A stretch of 57,079 bases of DNA, from positions 1 to 57,079 of the forward strand of contig JACRCZ010000016.1 in the NCBI GenBank assembly GCA_016218765.1, given 5' to 3'. The position numbers and the translations under genes are program-made. A model generated the notes under the pieces. The model was not told the DNA's origin and made no database searches. It saw only the letters and a program-made list of their open reading frames with translations. Positions 8,498 to 15,866 of this stretch are shown here, in pieces. Within the stretch, counting starts at the first letter, position 1; each line of letters opens with the position of its first letter. The DNA comes from Deltaproteobacteria bacterium. GTDB taxonomy: Bacteria > Myxococcota_A > Polyangia > DRWM01 > JAAZOP01.

Positions 8498-9996
8498 CGC
8501 CGTTTCACCGTGGAGAGGAGGAACCCGACGGTCGCGAGGACCGCCATGAACTCCAGCCGGCCGGCCCACATGACAAGGATGTAGGTCGTCTTCAGCGCGT
8601 CCGGCATCGCGGCGGTCGTGACGCCGATCGACAACCCCACGTTTCCGGTCACCGACGCGGCCTCGAAGGCGGACTCCGTCATCGGGAAGCCCGAGAGCGT
8701 GCCGGCCAGCGTGGTCAGGGCGAAGGTGAGGACGTAGAGGATCACGATCAGCGCGGCGCTGCGCACCTGCTGCTCACCGAGCGTCCGGTCCTCCAGGTAG
8801 TGGAAGCGCTGCACGAAGACGGCGGAGCCCGGCTTGAGCAGGCGGCGCGTCTCCTGCACCACGGCGTGGAACAGGATCCCGATCCGCAGCCCCTTGAACC
8901 CGCCGGCCGTGGAGCAGGCGCTGCCGCCCAGAAGCATCGCGACGATCAGCGCGCCCAGGGCGATGTCGCCCCATTCCAGCGCGAACTGGCGCGCGTAGAC
9001 CGTCATGTAGCCGGTGGTCGTGTGCCCCGAGATGAGCTGGTAGAAGCCCTTGCGGAAGAGGGCGAAGGCCCCCGGGTACACGTGGAGCAGCATCAGGCCC
9101 CAGCAGGCCAGCACGGTCAGGGCCGTGAGGCTGGCGGCGAACGAGGCGGTCTCGATGTTGCGGAAGACCTCCTTGCGGTTGCCGGTCCACACGGCGTGGT
9201 GCAGCGCGAAGTTGAACGAGCCGACGACGAAGAACACGACCGTCAGCACCTCGTACAGCGCGCTGTGGTAGTAGAGGATGTTCTGCGACATCGGGGCGAA
9301 GCCCCCGGTGCTCCACGCCGCCATGTAGATCCACAGGCCGTGCAGGAAGGCTCGGACCGGGTCCAGTCCGATCGCCAGCCCGGCCCCCCACAGGGCGATC
9401 GTGCCGGCGACGAGGTAGACGAGGCTGATCTTCCAGATCACCTTCGCCGTGTGGAACACGCTGGGGAAGAGCCGCTCGTCCTTCGCCTCCCCGACGTACA
9501 GCTTGTAGCCCCCGGCCGCGTCCTTCACCAGGAACGTCAGGGCGAGCACGATGATGCCCTGGCCGCCGACGAACGTCAGCACGTGCCGCCACATGTTCAG
9601 GCCGTTCGACACATGGTCCAGATCCTGGATCAGCGTCAGCCCCGTCGTGGTGAATCCGCTCATCACGTCGAACATGCAGTCGAGGTGGCCGAGGTAGTGT
9701 CCGCTCAGCCAGTACGGCAGCGCCGCGACCGCCATCACGAAGAGCCACGACACGCCGGCCGTGACCATCCCGTGGGTCCAGTTGGGCCGGGCCCGGGTGG
9801 CGCCCAGCCAGGCCAGGCCGCAACCGATGGTCCACGCCGTCCCGAGCCCGACCAGGAAATCGACCGCGACCGCCCACTCGGCGAAGCACAGCGCCGTGGC
9901 CAGCGGCAGCACCATGAGGAAGCCGACGCCGACCGTCACCTTTCCCGTGTAGGAGAGGACGAGCCGGAAGTCGTCCGCGCGGGGCCGGCCGATCAT
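8494..9996 (-). CDS. trkH: TrkH-family K+ transporter, membrane pore subunit
   Basis: 500-residue integral membrane protein of the Trk/Ktr/HKT superfamily that moves K+ into the cell. The four pore-loop repeats with their filter glycines are visible: FTTTGLTLIQD, WSTGGFAPMSQN, GHTTTGYMTVY and VTGNVGLSIG. There are 10 or more hydrophobic segments. The start ATG at 9996 is 3 bp after the stop of the upstream 45-aa peptide gene, and its stop overlaps the next start by ATGA. Regulatory subunits are encoded just upstream (two trkA-like genes). Confidence 0.95.
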   Translation of the reverse strand: MIGRPRADDFRLVLSYTGKVTVGVGFLMVLPLATALCFAEWAVAVDFLVGLGTAWTIGCGLAWLGATRARPNWTHGMVTAGVSWLFVMAVAALPYWLSGHYLGHLDCMFDVMSGFTTTGLTLIQDLDHVSNGLNMWRHVLTFVGGQGIIVLALTFLVKDAAGGYKLYVGEAKDERLFPSVFHTAKVIWKISLVYLVAGTIALWGAGLAIGLDPVRAFLHGLWIYMAAWSTGGFAPMSQNILYYHSALYEVLTVVFFVVGSFNFALHHAVWTGNRKEVFRNIETASFAASLTALTVLACWGLMLLHVYPGAFALFRKGFYQLISGHTTTGYMTVYARQFALEWGDIALGALIVAMLLGGSACSTAGGFKGLRIGILFHAVVQETRRLLKPGSAVFVQRFHYLEDRTLGEQQVRSAALIVILYVLTFALTTLAGTLSGFPMTESAFEAASVTGNVGLSIGVTTAAMPDALKTTYILVMWAGRLEFMAVLATVGFLLSTVKRR

Positions 9997-9999
9997 CGC

Positions 10000-10137
10000 T
10001 CACCCGAGCGCGAGCAGGGTGCAGATGAGCAGGCCTCCGCCGGCGAGCGCCAGCACGAAGGCCGTCTCCGCCAGGATGCCGAGATACATCGGGCGGTCGC
10101 GCAGGGTGCGGGCCAGCGAGTGCAGGAACGTCGTCAT
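10000..10137 (-). CDS. Small single-span membrane peptide between trkA and trkH
   Basis: 45 residues from the ATG at 10137. That ATG overlaps the trkA stop at 10134 by ATGA, and trkH starts 3 bp after this gene's stop. The N-terminal third is basic and amphipathic (LHSLARTLRDRP), followed by one membrane helix (LGILAETAFVLALAGGGLLI, about 19-38). Strict coupling on both sides shows it is translated as part of the transporter operon. By analogy with small subunits such as KdpF it may stabilise or regulate TrkH, but no homology is claimed. A longer frame to 10281 lies inside trkA and is discarded. Confidence 0.72.
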   Translation of the reverse strand: MTTFLHSLARTLRDRPMYLGILAETAFVLALAGGGLLICTLLALG

Positions 10138-10799
10138 TTCCCTTCTCCCAGGAGGACCCGCTCCAACGCGTCGAGCGACTGCCTCCGGACCAGCGCGAAG
10201 ATCCGGTCGCCCGAGTTGAGGATCGTGGGGCCTCGCGGAAACGTCATCTTCCCGTGGTGCACGAGTGCGATGAGCACGCATTCCTCCGGCAGCCGGATCT
10301 GGGACACGGCCCGGCCGACGACCGGCGAGTTCGCCGTCAGCTCGCTCTCGGCGATCTCCACCTCGCCCTCCTGGAAGATGGAGAAGATGCGCATGCCGTT
10401 GAGCGGCAGGGCGTTCTCGATCATCTGGGCGGCCAGCGCCGTCGAGCTGACGGTCGCGTCGACCCCCAGCATCTTGAACAGCGCCTGGTTCTTGGGGTTG
10501 TTCACGCGGGCGATGGTCAGCGGGGCCTTGAAGTAGCTCTTGGCCAGCTGGCAGACGACGAGGTTCTCCTCGTCCCGCCCCGTCAGGGCGACGATGTACT
10601 TCGCGTCGCCGGCACCCGCCTCGCGCAGGGTCTCGATGTCCGTGCCGTCGCCGTGGATCACCGTGACGCCCAGATCCTCCGCGAGCGTCCGGCAGCGGCC
10701 GCCGTCGCGTTCCACCAGTCCCACGCGATGGTCGGACTGCCGCAGCGTTTTCGCCAGGTAGAAGCCGATCCTTCCGCCGCCGACGATCAGGATGAACAT
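10134..10799 (-). CDS. trkA: TrkA/KtrA-type K+ transport regulator (RCK N + C domains)
   Basis: 221 residues from the ATG at 10799, the size of KtrA. The Rossmann RCK-N domain starts with MFILIVGGGRIGFYLA (GxGxxG type) and an acidic strand end VERDGGR. HGDGTD and VALTGRDEENLVVCQLAK are typical of nucleotide-binding TrkA domains. The C-terminal half (about 135-221) with SELTANSPVVGRAV and NSGDRIFALVRR is a TrkA-C ligand domain. It is a cytoplasmic gating subunit for TrkH. It overlaps the preceding trkA-like gene by 13 bp and is coupled to the 45-aa gene downstream. Confidence 0.93.
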   Translation of the reverse strand: MFILIVGGGRIGFYLAKTLRQSDHRVGLVERDGGRCRTLAEDLGVTVIHGDGTDIETLREAGAGDAKYIVALTGRDEENLVVCQLAKSYFKAPLTIARVNNPKNQALFKMLGVDATVSSTALAAQMIENALPLNGMRIFSIFQEGEVEIAESELTANSPVVGRAVSQIRLPEECVLIALVHHGKMTFPRGPTILNSGDRIFALVRRQSLDALERVLLGEGK

Positions 10800-11215
10800 G
10801 CGCCGTTGCCTCGCCGGCCGCCCTGGCCGAGCGTGCCGAGGATCTGGTCCACGGCCGTCGCGATGGGGCAGACGGTCTCCAGACCCAGGCCGCGATAGAA
10901 CTCCTCGCGATCCGGGTCCGAGATCCACGTCAGGACCCGCGCCACGTGGAACACCTCCCGCGCCACTTGCGCCGCCATGACGTTCGTGTGGTCGTCGGCC
11001 GTGGCCGCGACGAGGGCCTGCGTTTCGTCGATCCCGGCCTTGCGCAGCACGTCCTCGTCGGTCGGGCTTCCCGCGATCGCGATGCCGTCGAACTCGTTGC
11101 CCAGCCGCTTCTGGTCGATGACGTCGTCCACCACGACGACGTCGTTCCCCTGCGCCGAAAGCGCCCGCGCCAGCCCGGCACCGGCTCCGCCGCAGCCGAG
11201 GACGATCACGTGCAT
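10787..11215 (-). CDS. Short TrkA-N (RCK) protein lacking the C-terminal domain
   Basis: 142 residues from the ATG at 11215; the in-frame extension to 11293 has no family similarity. It starts MHVIVLGCGGAGAGLARAL, a Rossmann nucleotide-binding motif, with VVVDD at the end of strand 2 and ATADDHTNVMAAQVAR. The RCK-N domain is complete, but there is no TrkA-C module. It is the first gene of the trk operon and overlaps the full-length trkA by 13 bp. Two RCK proteins of different length in one operon suggest a mixed gating ring, with this one perhaps a regulatory partner. That is inference. Confidence 0.88.
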   Translation of the reverse strand: MHVIVLGCGGAGAGLARALSAQGNDVVVVDDVIDQKRLGNEFDGIAIAGSPTDEDVLRKAGIDETQALVAATADDHTNVMAAQVAREVFHVARVLTWISDPDREEFYRGLGLETVCPIATAVDQILGTLGQGGRRGNGACSS

Positions 11216-11357
11216 GGCGTCTTGCCCCCCTCTCCCGACAGGCTGCGGGCGACGGTCGATGCGAGGCGCTGATGGCTCCGGTCCGTCATCCACACATGGA
11301 TACGCCGTCTCGAATCAACGCGGGATCAAGATGGGCGGGCCGGTCCTAAGGAATCCA

Positions 11358-11389
11358 TCAAGACCGCGAGCCTGCTTACGTTTTCCTGA
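11358..11389 (+). promoter_or_regulatory. Second copy of the candidate KdpE operator (trk / small-peptide divergent region)
   Basis: TCAAG, then CCGCGAG, then CTTACGTTTTCCTGA (11375-11389) matches the element upstream of kdpD at 4359-4393. The internal spacer is 3 bp shorter. It lies between the minus-strand trk operon (first start 11215) and the plus-strand 41-aa gene (start 11503), in plus orientation toward the small gene. It may control either or both. See the paired entry at 4359. Confidence 0.55.
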
Positions 11390-11502
11390 CGGGATCGGCC
11401 GGCGGCTTTGCCTCGAACCGATATCGCGGCTGCCATGATGGGGAGCGAGAGGCCCGCTCCCGCGGCCGAAGGCAAGACGGAGTCGGGCCGGGGACGAAGA
11501 AG

Positions 11503-11628
11503 ATGGAAACGCTCTTCGCACTCTCCACCGCGCTGCTCTTCCTGCTCGTCGTCGTCGGCCTGCTCATCGGCCTCCGCATGGCTCGTCCCGTGCGCCGTGG
11601 CCGGGTGCCGCCGCCGGTCCGCCGCTAG
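11503..11628 (+). CDS. 41-residue single-span membrane peptide
   Basis: ATG at 11503, stop TAG at 11626-11628. The peptide starts METLFALSTALLFLLVVVGL, continues LIGLRMARPVRRGR and ends in a Pro/Arg tail. It thus has one hydrophobic helix (about 4-25) and a positively charged cytoplasmic C-terminus. A purine-rich stretch (ggacgaagaag) just before the ATG could serve as ribosome binding site. The gene stands alone, 114 bp downstream of the element shared with the kdpD promoter region, which hints at K+-linked expression. KdpF is also a tiny membrane peptide (about 29 aa), but I cannot show homology. It is too short for ordinary gene callers, so treat as probable rather than proven. Confidence 0.55.
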   Translation: METLFALSTALLFLLVVVGLLIGLRMARPVRRGRVPPPVRR

Positions 11629-11651
11629 GCACCCGCGACGTTCCTCCGAAA

Positions 11652-14108
11652 TCAGGGCACGGCGACGCGCCCGAGCGGCGTGCCCGCCGGGGCGAAGGCC
11701 ACGAGCACCTCGTCGTCGGTCGTCGCGCCCAACTCGCTCATCGTCTGCGGCGAGACGTCGATGATCCGCCGGGTGCTCGTGTTGGGGCCCCAGTCGACCG
11801 GGCGCGCCACGATCTGCACGCCCGTCGCCGGGTTCGTGACCGCGATGCGCGCGGTGCGCCACCAGGAAACGCCGTTCGGGGAGTAGCTCCAGCGCATCGC
11901 CACGAAGTAGTAGTCCTCCGGACGCGAGGCGAGCGTCGCGGCGTCGGGATCGAGCGGGTTGTTCAGCGAGCGCAGCACCTCGCCGCTCACCGCGCCCGTC
12001 TCCGTCGAGGACACCCCCGTGTCCGCCGGCCCGCCGAACCACGAAATGCGACCGCGCACCCAGTCCGCCCCGCCCCAGGCCGTCACGTCGCCGTAGGGCT
12101 CGGTCGAGATCCCCAGCGTCGCGCGCAAGGTCGGATTGGAGAGTCCCGCACGCGGGATCTCGGAGCCGCCGAGCGTCAGGCCGCCGTAGACGCCCGAGGG
12201 CAGCGGCGGGTCGTCCGGCGGGTCGGTCGGCGACGAGCAGTCGTGGGTCGCCGTGAGCCGGTAGCGCGACGACGTCGGCAGCGAGCCGCGGAAGGCCCCG
12301 TCCAGGATCGCCCACCCGGTCACGTACACATACGCGTCCAGGTCGCGCGACGCCTGCAGCGTCACCTCGGCGAACGTCCCGCTCCGTCCCGTGGTCGCGG
12401 AAGACACCGTCACGTCGGGGTGCAGCGCCGCGACGTCGCCGCCGTACGCCGCGCGACCCGACCGGTCGCTCACCAGCAGCGCCGGCGCGAACGTCCCGCC
12501 GGTGCGTTCGAGCCGCAGGGTCAGTCGTCCCGTGCCGGGCAGCCGCACCCAGTAGCGGTGCACGCTGTAGGCGCCGCTGGAGAAGTCCTCGTTCTTCGTC
12601 CAGGTCCCGCACGACGTGAGCGTCTCCGTCGGGTTCCAGCAGCTCGCCGTCGCGCACGGCCACAGCTCGGTCCAGCACGCGGCCGCGCCCACCATGCCCC
12701 GCCACGCGCAGGCGCCGCCGCCCGCGCCGCACGCGCCCAGCGACGCGCACCAGTCGCAGCCGGCGGTCTCCTCGCACGAGCCGCACCCGAGGCCGCCGCA
12801 CTCCGCGGGCGGCGGATCTTCCGGCGGCGGGGCGGTGGGGCCCGTGCAACCGGCGGCGCCGGTTTCCTCGACGCAGAGGCATGCGCCGCAACCGCTCGTC
12901 CGCGGGCGCCAGGTCCCGTCGCAGCACTGGTAGCTCGCCGAGCACGCCGTGTTCGCGTAGGTGCCGCCGAAGCTGTGCGCGCAGCTCGCGCCCGCGGGAG
13001 GCGGTTCGTCCGGCGGCGGATCGTCGGGCGGCGGGTCGTCGGGGGGCGGAGCGCCCAGGGTCGACGTCCGCCCGATGTCCAACAGGTCCGGGATCCGCTC
13101 TGCCAGGTAGTCGCCCGGGCAGTCGGTGCTGGCGCCGGGGAAGTCGCGGTGGCCCATGACGTGGGCGGCGTCGAGCGTGACGCCGTAGAGGCGGGAGAGG
13201 GTGCCCATCAGGCGGCCGGCGATCCGGATCGCGGCGTCCGGCGGGTGGGTCGGCGGATAGGAGTCGCAGCCGCGGGAGTGGAAGCAGCCGACGAAGGAGA
13301 TGCCCAGCGTGCCCGTGTTCTGCCCGGCGACGTGGGCGCCGAGCAGCTCCGCCGGCCGCCCCTCGTAGATCGTGCCGTCGACGCCGATGAGGAAGTGGTA
13401 CCCGATGTCGCACCAGCCGCGGGTGTCCATGTGGTAGCGCTGGATCCCCCGCACCTGGCGCGCCGGGTTGTCCGACGGCGTCTCCGTGTGGTGGACCGCC
13501 ATCCGTGTACGCCGGCCGTCGGCGCTCGAACAGCGCGTCGCCGCGGCGCCCCACACCTCCCGCGTGACGATGCCCAGGCCCTGCAGCTCGGTGCGGAGCG
13601 CGGCGGTGTGCGTGCCGGTCGAGTCGTCGCCGTCGGTCGCGTCCGCCGGAACGACCGCCGCCCAGCGCAGGTGGCGGATGGCGTCCAGCGCGGCGGCGGG
13701 GATGCGGATCTCCGCCGCGTCGCCCGCGACCGCGAAGTCGGCGACGGCGACGTGGTGGTCCTCCTCGCTCCAGGTCACCGCCAGCGGCGTCCAGTCGCCG
13801 TTCGCGACGCCGCCGGACAAGAGCCGCGCCTCGACCGCCGGCATCGGTCCGGGCGCGGTCAGCTCGATCAGCAGGCCGACGCGCGTCGCGCCGCGCGGGG
13901 CGGCCAGCGTGGGGGAGACGAGCGCCTCGCCGTCGAGCGCCCACGAGGAGGCGACGTCCCCGCGCGATGCCGCGGCCTCCTGGTCGTCCGGATCGTCTGC
14001 GGACGGCGGAAGCGGCGCGTACTCCTGCGCGCACCCCGCGACGAATGCCCCCGCCAGAGCCGCGGCCGCGAAGAGCGCGCGACCCGTCGGCCGGACAGGA
14101 GAAACCAC
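11652..14108 (-). CDS. Lipoprotein N-acetylmuramoyl-L-alanine amidase / PGRP-like with Cys-rich and C-terminal domains
   Basis: 818 residues from the GTG at 14108. The signal peptide ends in the lipobox VAGC (Cys26). An N-terminal domain of about 130 residues is followed by a PGRP/Amidase_2 domain (about 150-345) with VHHTET, YHFLIGVDGTIYEGRP, GISFVGC and MGHRDFPGASTDCPGDYL, which show the zinc-binding His/His/Cys pattern of peptidoglycan amidases. Pro/Asp-rich linkers (PPPDDPPPDE) join Cys-rich modules, then a beta-rich C-terminal region like pre-peptidase domains. It probably cleaves or binds peptidoglycan at the cell surface. The GTG is the last codon of a 10-bp repeat array; the frame stays open upstream to 14459, but those codons only translate the repeats. 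Confidence 0.82.
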   Translation of the reverse strand: MVSPVRPTGRALFAAAALAGAFVAGCAQEYAPLPPSADDPDDQEAAASRGDVASSWALDGEALVSPTLAAPRGATRVGLLIELTAPGPMPAVEARLLSGGVANGDWTPLAVTWSEEDHHVAVADFAVAGDAAEIRIPAAALDAIRHLRWAAVVPADATDGDDSTGTHTAALRTELQGLGIVTREVWGAAATRCSSADGRRTRMAVHHTETPSDNPARQVRGIQRYHMDTRGWCDIGYHFLIGVDGTIYEGRPAELLGAHVAGQNTGTLGISFVGCFHSRGCDSYPPTHPPDAAIRIAGRLMGTLSRLYGVTLDAAHVMGHRDFPGASTDCPGDYLAERIPDLLDIGRTSTLGAPPPDDPPPDDPPPDEPPPAGASCAHSFGGTYANTACSASYQCCDGTWRPRTSGCGACLCVEETGAAGCTGPTAPPPEDPPPAECGGLGCGSCEETAGCDWCASLGACGAGGGACAWRGMVGAAACWTELWPCATASCWNPTETLTSCGTWTKNEDFSSGAYSVHRYWVRLPGTGRLTLRLERTGGTFAPALLVSDRSGRAAYGGDVAALHPDVTVSSATTGRSGTFAEVTLQASRDLDAYVYVTGWAILDGAFRGSLPTSSRYRLTATHDCSSPTDPPDDPPLPSGVYGGLTLGGSEIPRAGLSNPTLRATLGISTEPYGDVTAWGGADWVRGRISWFGGPADTGVSSTETGAVSGEVLRSLNNPLDPDAATLASRPEDYYFVAMRWSYSPNGVSWWRTARIAVTNPATGVQIVARPVDWGPNTSTRRIIDVSPQTMSELGATTDDEVLVAFAPAGTPLGRVAVP

Positions 14109-14197
14109 AGATGAACACAGATGAACACAGATGGGGCGGGAGGAGGACGGGGACGGCGTCGAAGGAACCACCGATGGACACCGATGAACACCGATGG
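14105..14197 (-). repeat. Two 10-bp tandem arrays (CCATCKGTGT family) at the amidase start
   Basis: On the plus strand, ccacagatga, acacagatga, acacagatgg occupy 14105-14134, and ccaccgatgg, acaccgatga, acaccgatgg occupy 14168-14197. Read on the minus strand, each copy is three 10-bp units ending GTGG followed by a T/C tract, as at 1811 and 15730. The first copy supplies the GTG start codon of the amidase gene. Confidence 0.85.
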
Positions 14198-14628
14198 GGC
14201 AGGGGGACGGGGCCACGGGTGGCGCGGGCTCCGTGTGGTGCTTCCCGACTTCGCTCGACCTGAGATTCATCCCGTTGCCTCCGTCCTCTGCGTCCGCGAC
14301 CCTGGTTCCGCTCCGCCCGGCGTGGCCGGCGCGCCGGCGACCCGATTCCTGAGCAAGTCGCGTGCCCGGGCGAAACGGGCGGCGGGCGAGGCCGAAGCGC
14401 CGGGTCCGTCGCGGTCGCCAGCCTCGCCGCAGGACCAGGATCCGTCGTGATCTCCGCAAAATAGCGAGTTGAATGGCTCCGGAACGGATCCGAGCGACCA
14501 GGGCCCGCGCGGCGGGCGCGGCCGGAGCGGCTTCGGCCGGTGCCGACCGCGGACCACACCCCGGTGCCGACCGCGGTCTGCAACGCCCAAGGACGCGGGG
14601 CAGGGAGACCTTTTCCTGTGCGTACGCC
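14198..14628. other. Non-coding gap with a 24-bp-spaced direct repeat
   Basis: Together with the arrays at 14105-14197 this gap spans about 520 bp between the amidase start and the antiporter end. The only structure I see is a 16-bp direct repeat, ccggtgccgaccgcgg, at 14537-14552 and 14561-14576 (period 24 bp, with an internal ccgcgg palindrome), and a short fragment resembling the ctctgcgtccgcg repeats near 14287. Open frames here lack any recognisable protein. Confidence 0.5.
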
Positions 14629-15646
14629 CTAGCCTTCCTCGAGCGGCGCGGGGGGTTCCGATCGACGGCGCCGGTGAACCGCCGCGGCGTCGGCGGCCAC
14701 CTGTTCCACGACTCGGGCGGTGAGCAGGTGGCGGGGCAGGAAGACGGCGCCCGCGATCAGGGTGGGAACCACGGCGGAGCCGATGACGACGGCGACGAGG
14801 TGCGAGTACTGGTCCTGGGTGACGATGCCGTGCGTGTACCCGAACAGCGCCGAGATGGTGCCGAAGGTCAGCCCGGTCGACATCAACAGCGTGTAGTACC
14901 AGCGTTCGTTGCGGTCCTTGCGGAAGGCGCCGACGACGGGGACGAGCCCGAAGATCTTGGTGCCGATCTTGCCGGCGAAGAGGGCGAGGAAGACGAGCGG
15001 CGCGGCGGCCAGGGCCGGCACGGAGACCAGCGAGCCGGCGCGTACGAAGTAGAAGGGGCTCAAGAACCCGATCGTGAGCGTGCGCAGCCGCCGGATGAAC
15101 TCGTGGTCGGCCGCGAGATCCTTGGAGAGCAGCATCCCCGCGATGTACGCGGGCAGCACCGCCTCGCTCCCCGCCCACAGCGCCAGGGCGCCCAGGCCGA
15201 ACAGGATGAACAGCACCCATTTCGTGCGGAACGCGGCCGTGCGGTTGGCGTAGTGGTTGATCAGGTGCGGGGTGACGAGGGGCAAGAGGACGAAGGCCGC
15301 GACGCAGCCGGCGACGAACGCGCCCGTCTTCCAGGTGAACGGCGAGAACATGAGCCCCAGGGCGATGACGGTTCCCAGGTCCGTGACGAAGCAGGCGCCG
15401 AGAATGCCCTTCCCGAACTCGGTCTTGTTGAAGCCGGTCTCCAGCGCCGGTGGAGGCGACGAACGTCAGCCACGGCAGTTTCGCGCCGAGGGCCTCCGGC
15501 CCGAGCCACTGGGTCGCCACGGCTCCCGCCGTGACGCCGACGCTGATCTCCATCAAGGCGTTGGAGACCTTCAGCCGCGATCCCAGGAACGTGGCGACCA
15601 GCGCCAGCCCCAGCCACAGTGCGGCGATTGCGAAGTTCTGTTCCAT
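14629..15646 (-). pseudogene. CPA2-type Na+(K+)/H+ antiporter, frameshifted
   Basis: The N-terminal 65 or so residues are read from the ATG at 15646 (MEQNFAIAALWLGLALVATF, then VSNALMEISVGVTAGAVATQ and LPWLTFVAS), a start typical of cation:proton antiporter-2 proteins. The frame then changes near 15441-15460. The continuation LETGFNKTEFGKGILGACFV runs through MFSPFTWKTGAFVAGCVAAF and further hydrophobic segments to the stop at 14629. One extra (or two missing) base joins the two parts. Combined length is about 340 residues with 9-10 membrane segments, short but plausible for the transport domain. Either a real inactivating frameshift or an assembly error. It is divergent from the FHA-sigma-54 gene. 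Confidence 0.78.
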
Positions 15647-15729
15647 TCCCCGGTCTCCGCGCGCCGCGGCACCGTAGCGCCGTCCCTGCCGCCGCCGCAA
15701 GCTTGCCGTCCCATCGCGCCCTTCCCACC

Positions 15730-15830
15730 CCATCTGTGTCCATCTGTGTCCATCTGTGGTTTTCCCCTTCCCCTCCCTTCCCCATTTGCGTCCATCGGTG
15801 TCCATCGGTGGTTTCTTCTTCCCCTTCCCC
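15730..15830 (+). repeat. Two 10-bp tandem arrays with pyrimidine tails before the sigma-54 activator gene
   Basis: Copy 1: ccatctgtgt, ccatctgtgt, ccatctgtgg (15730-15759), then a T/C tract. Copy 2: ccatttgcgt, ccatcggtgt, ccatcggtgg (15782-15811), then tttcttcttccccttccccc. Both are in plus orientation, 37 bp or more upstream of the ATG at 15867. Same family as 1811 and 14105. Confidence 0.88.
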
Positions 15831-15866
15831 CCTGCCCCTCCGGGCGGTGCTATCATCGCCATCCGC

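Noticed and set aside
14606..14622. Third possible KdpE-like site (ccttttcctgtg)
   Set aside because: Lacks the TTACG part and the TCAAG/CCGCGAG half; only 8-9 bases match.
15441..15460. Programmed frameshift in the antiporter
   Set aside because: No slippery heptamer or downstream structure is evident; a plain indel is simpler.
14473..15534. Plus-strand 353-codon frame
   Set aside because: Antisense to the antiporter, composition typical of a shadow frame, no start context.
14105..15830. Arrays considered as a CRISPR
   Set aside because: Units are 10 bp, contiguous without spacers, and no cas gene is present.
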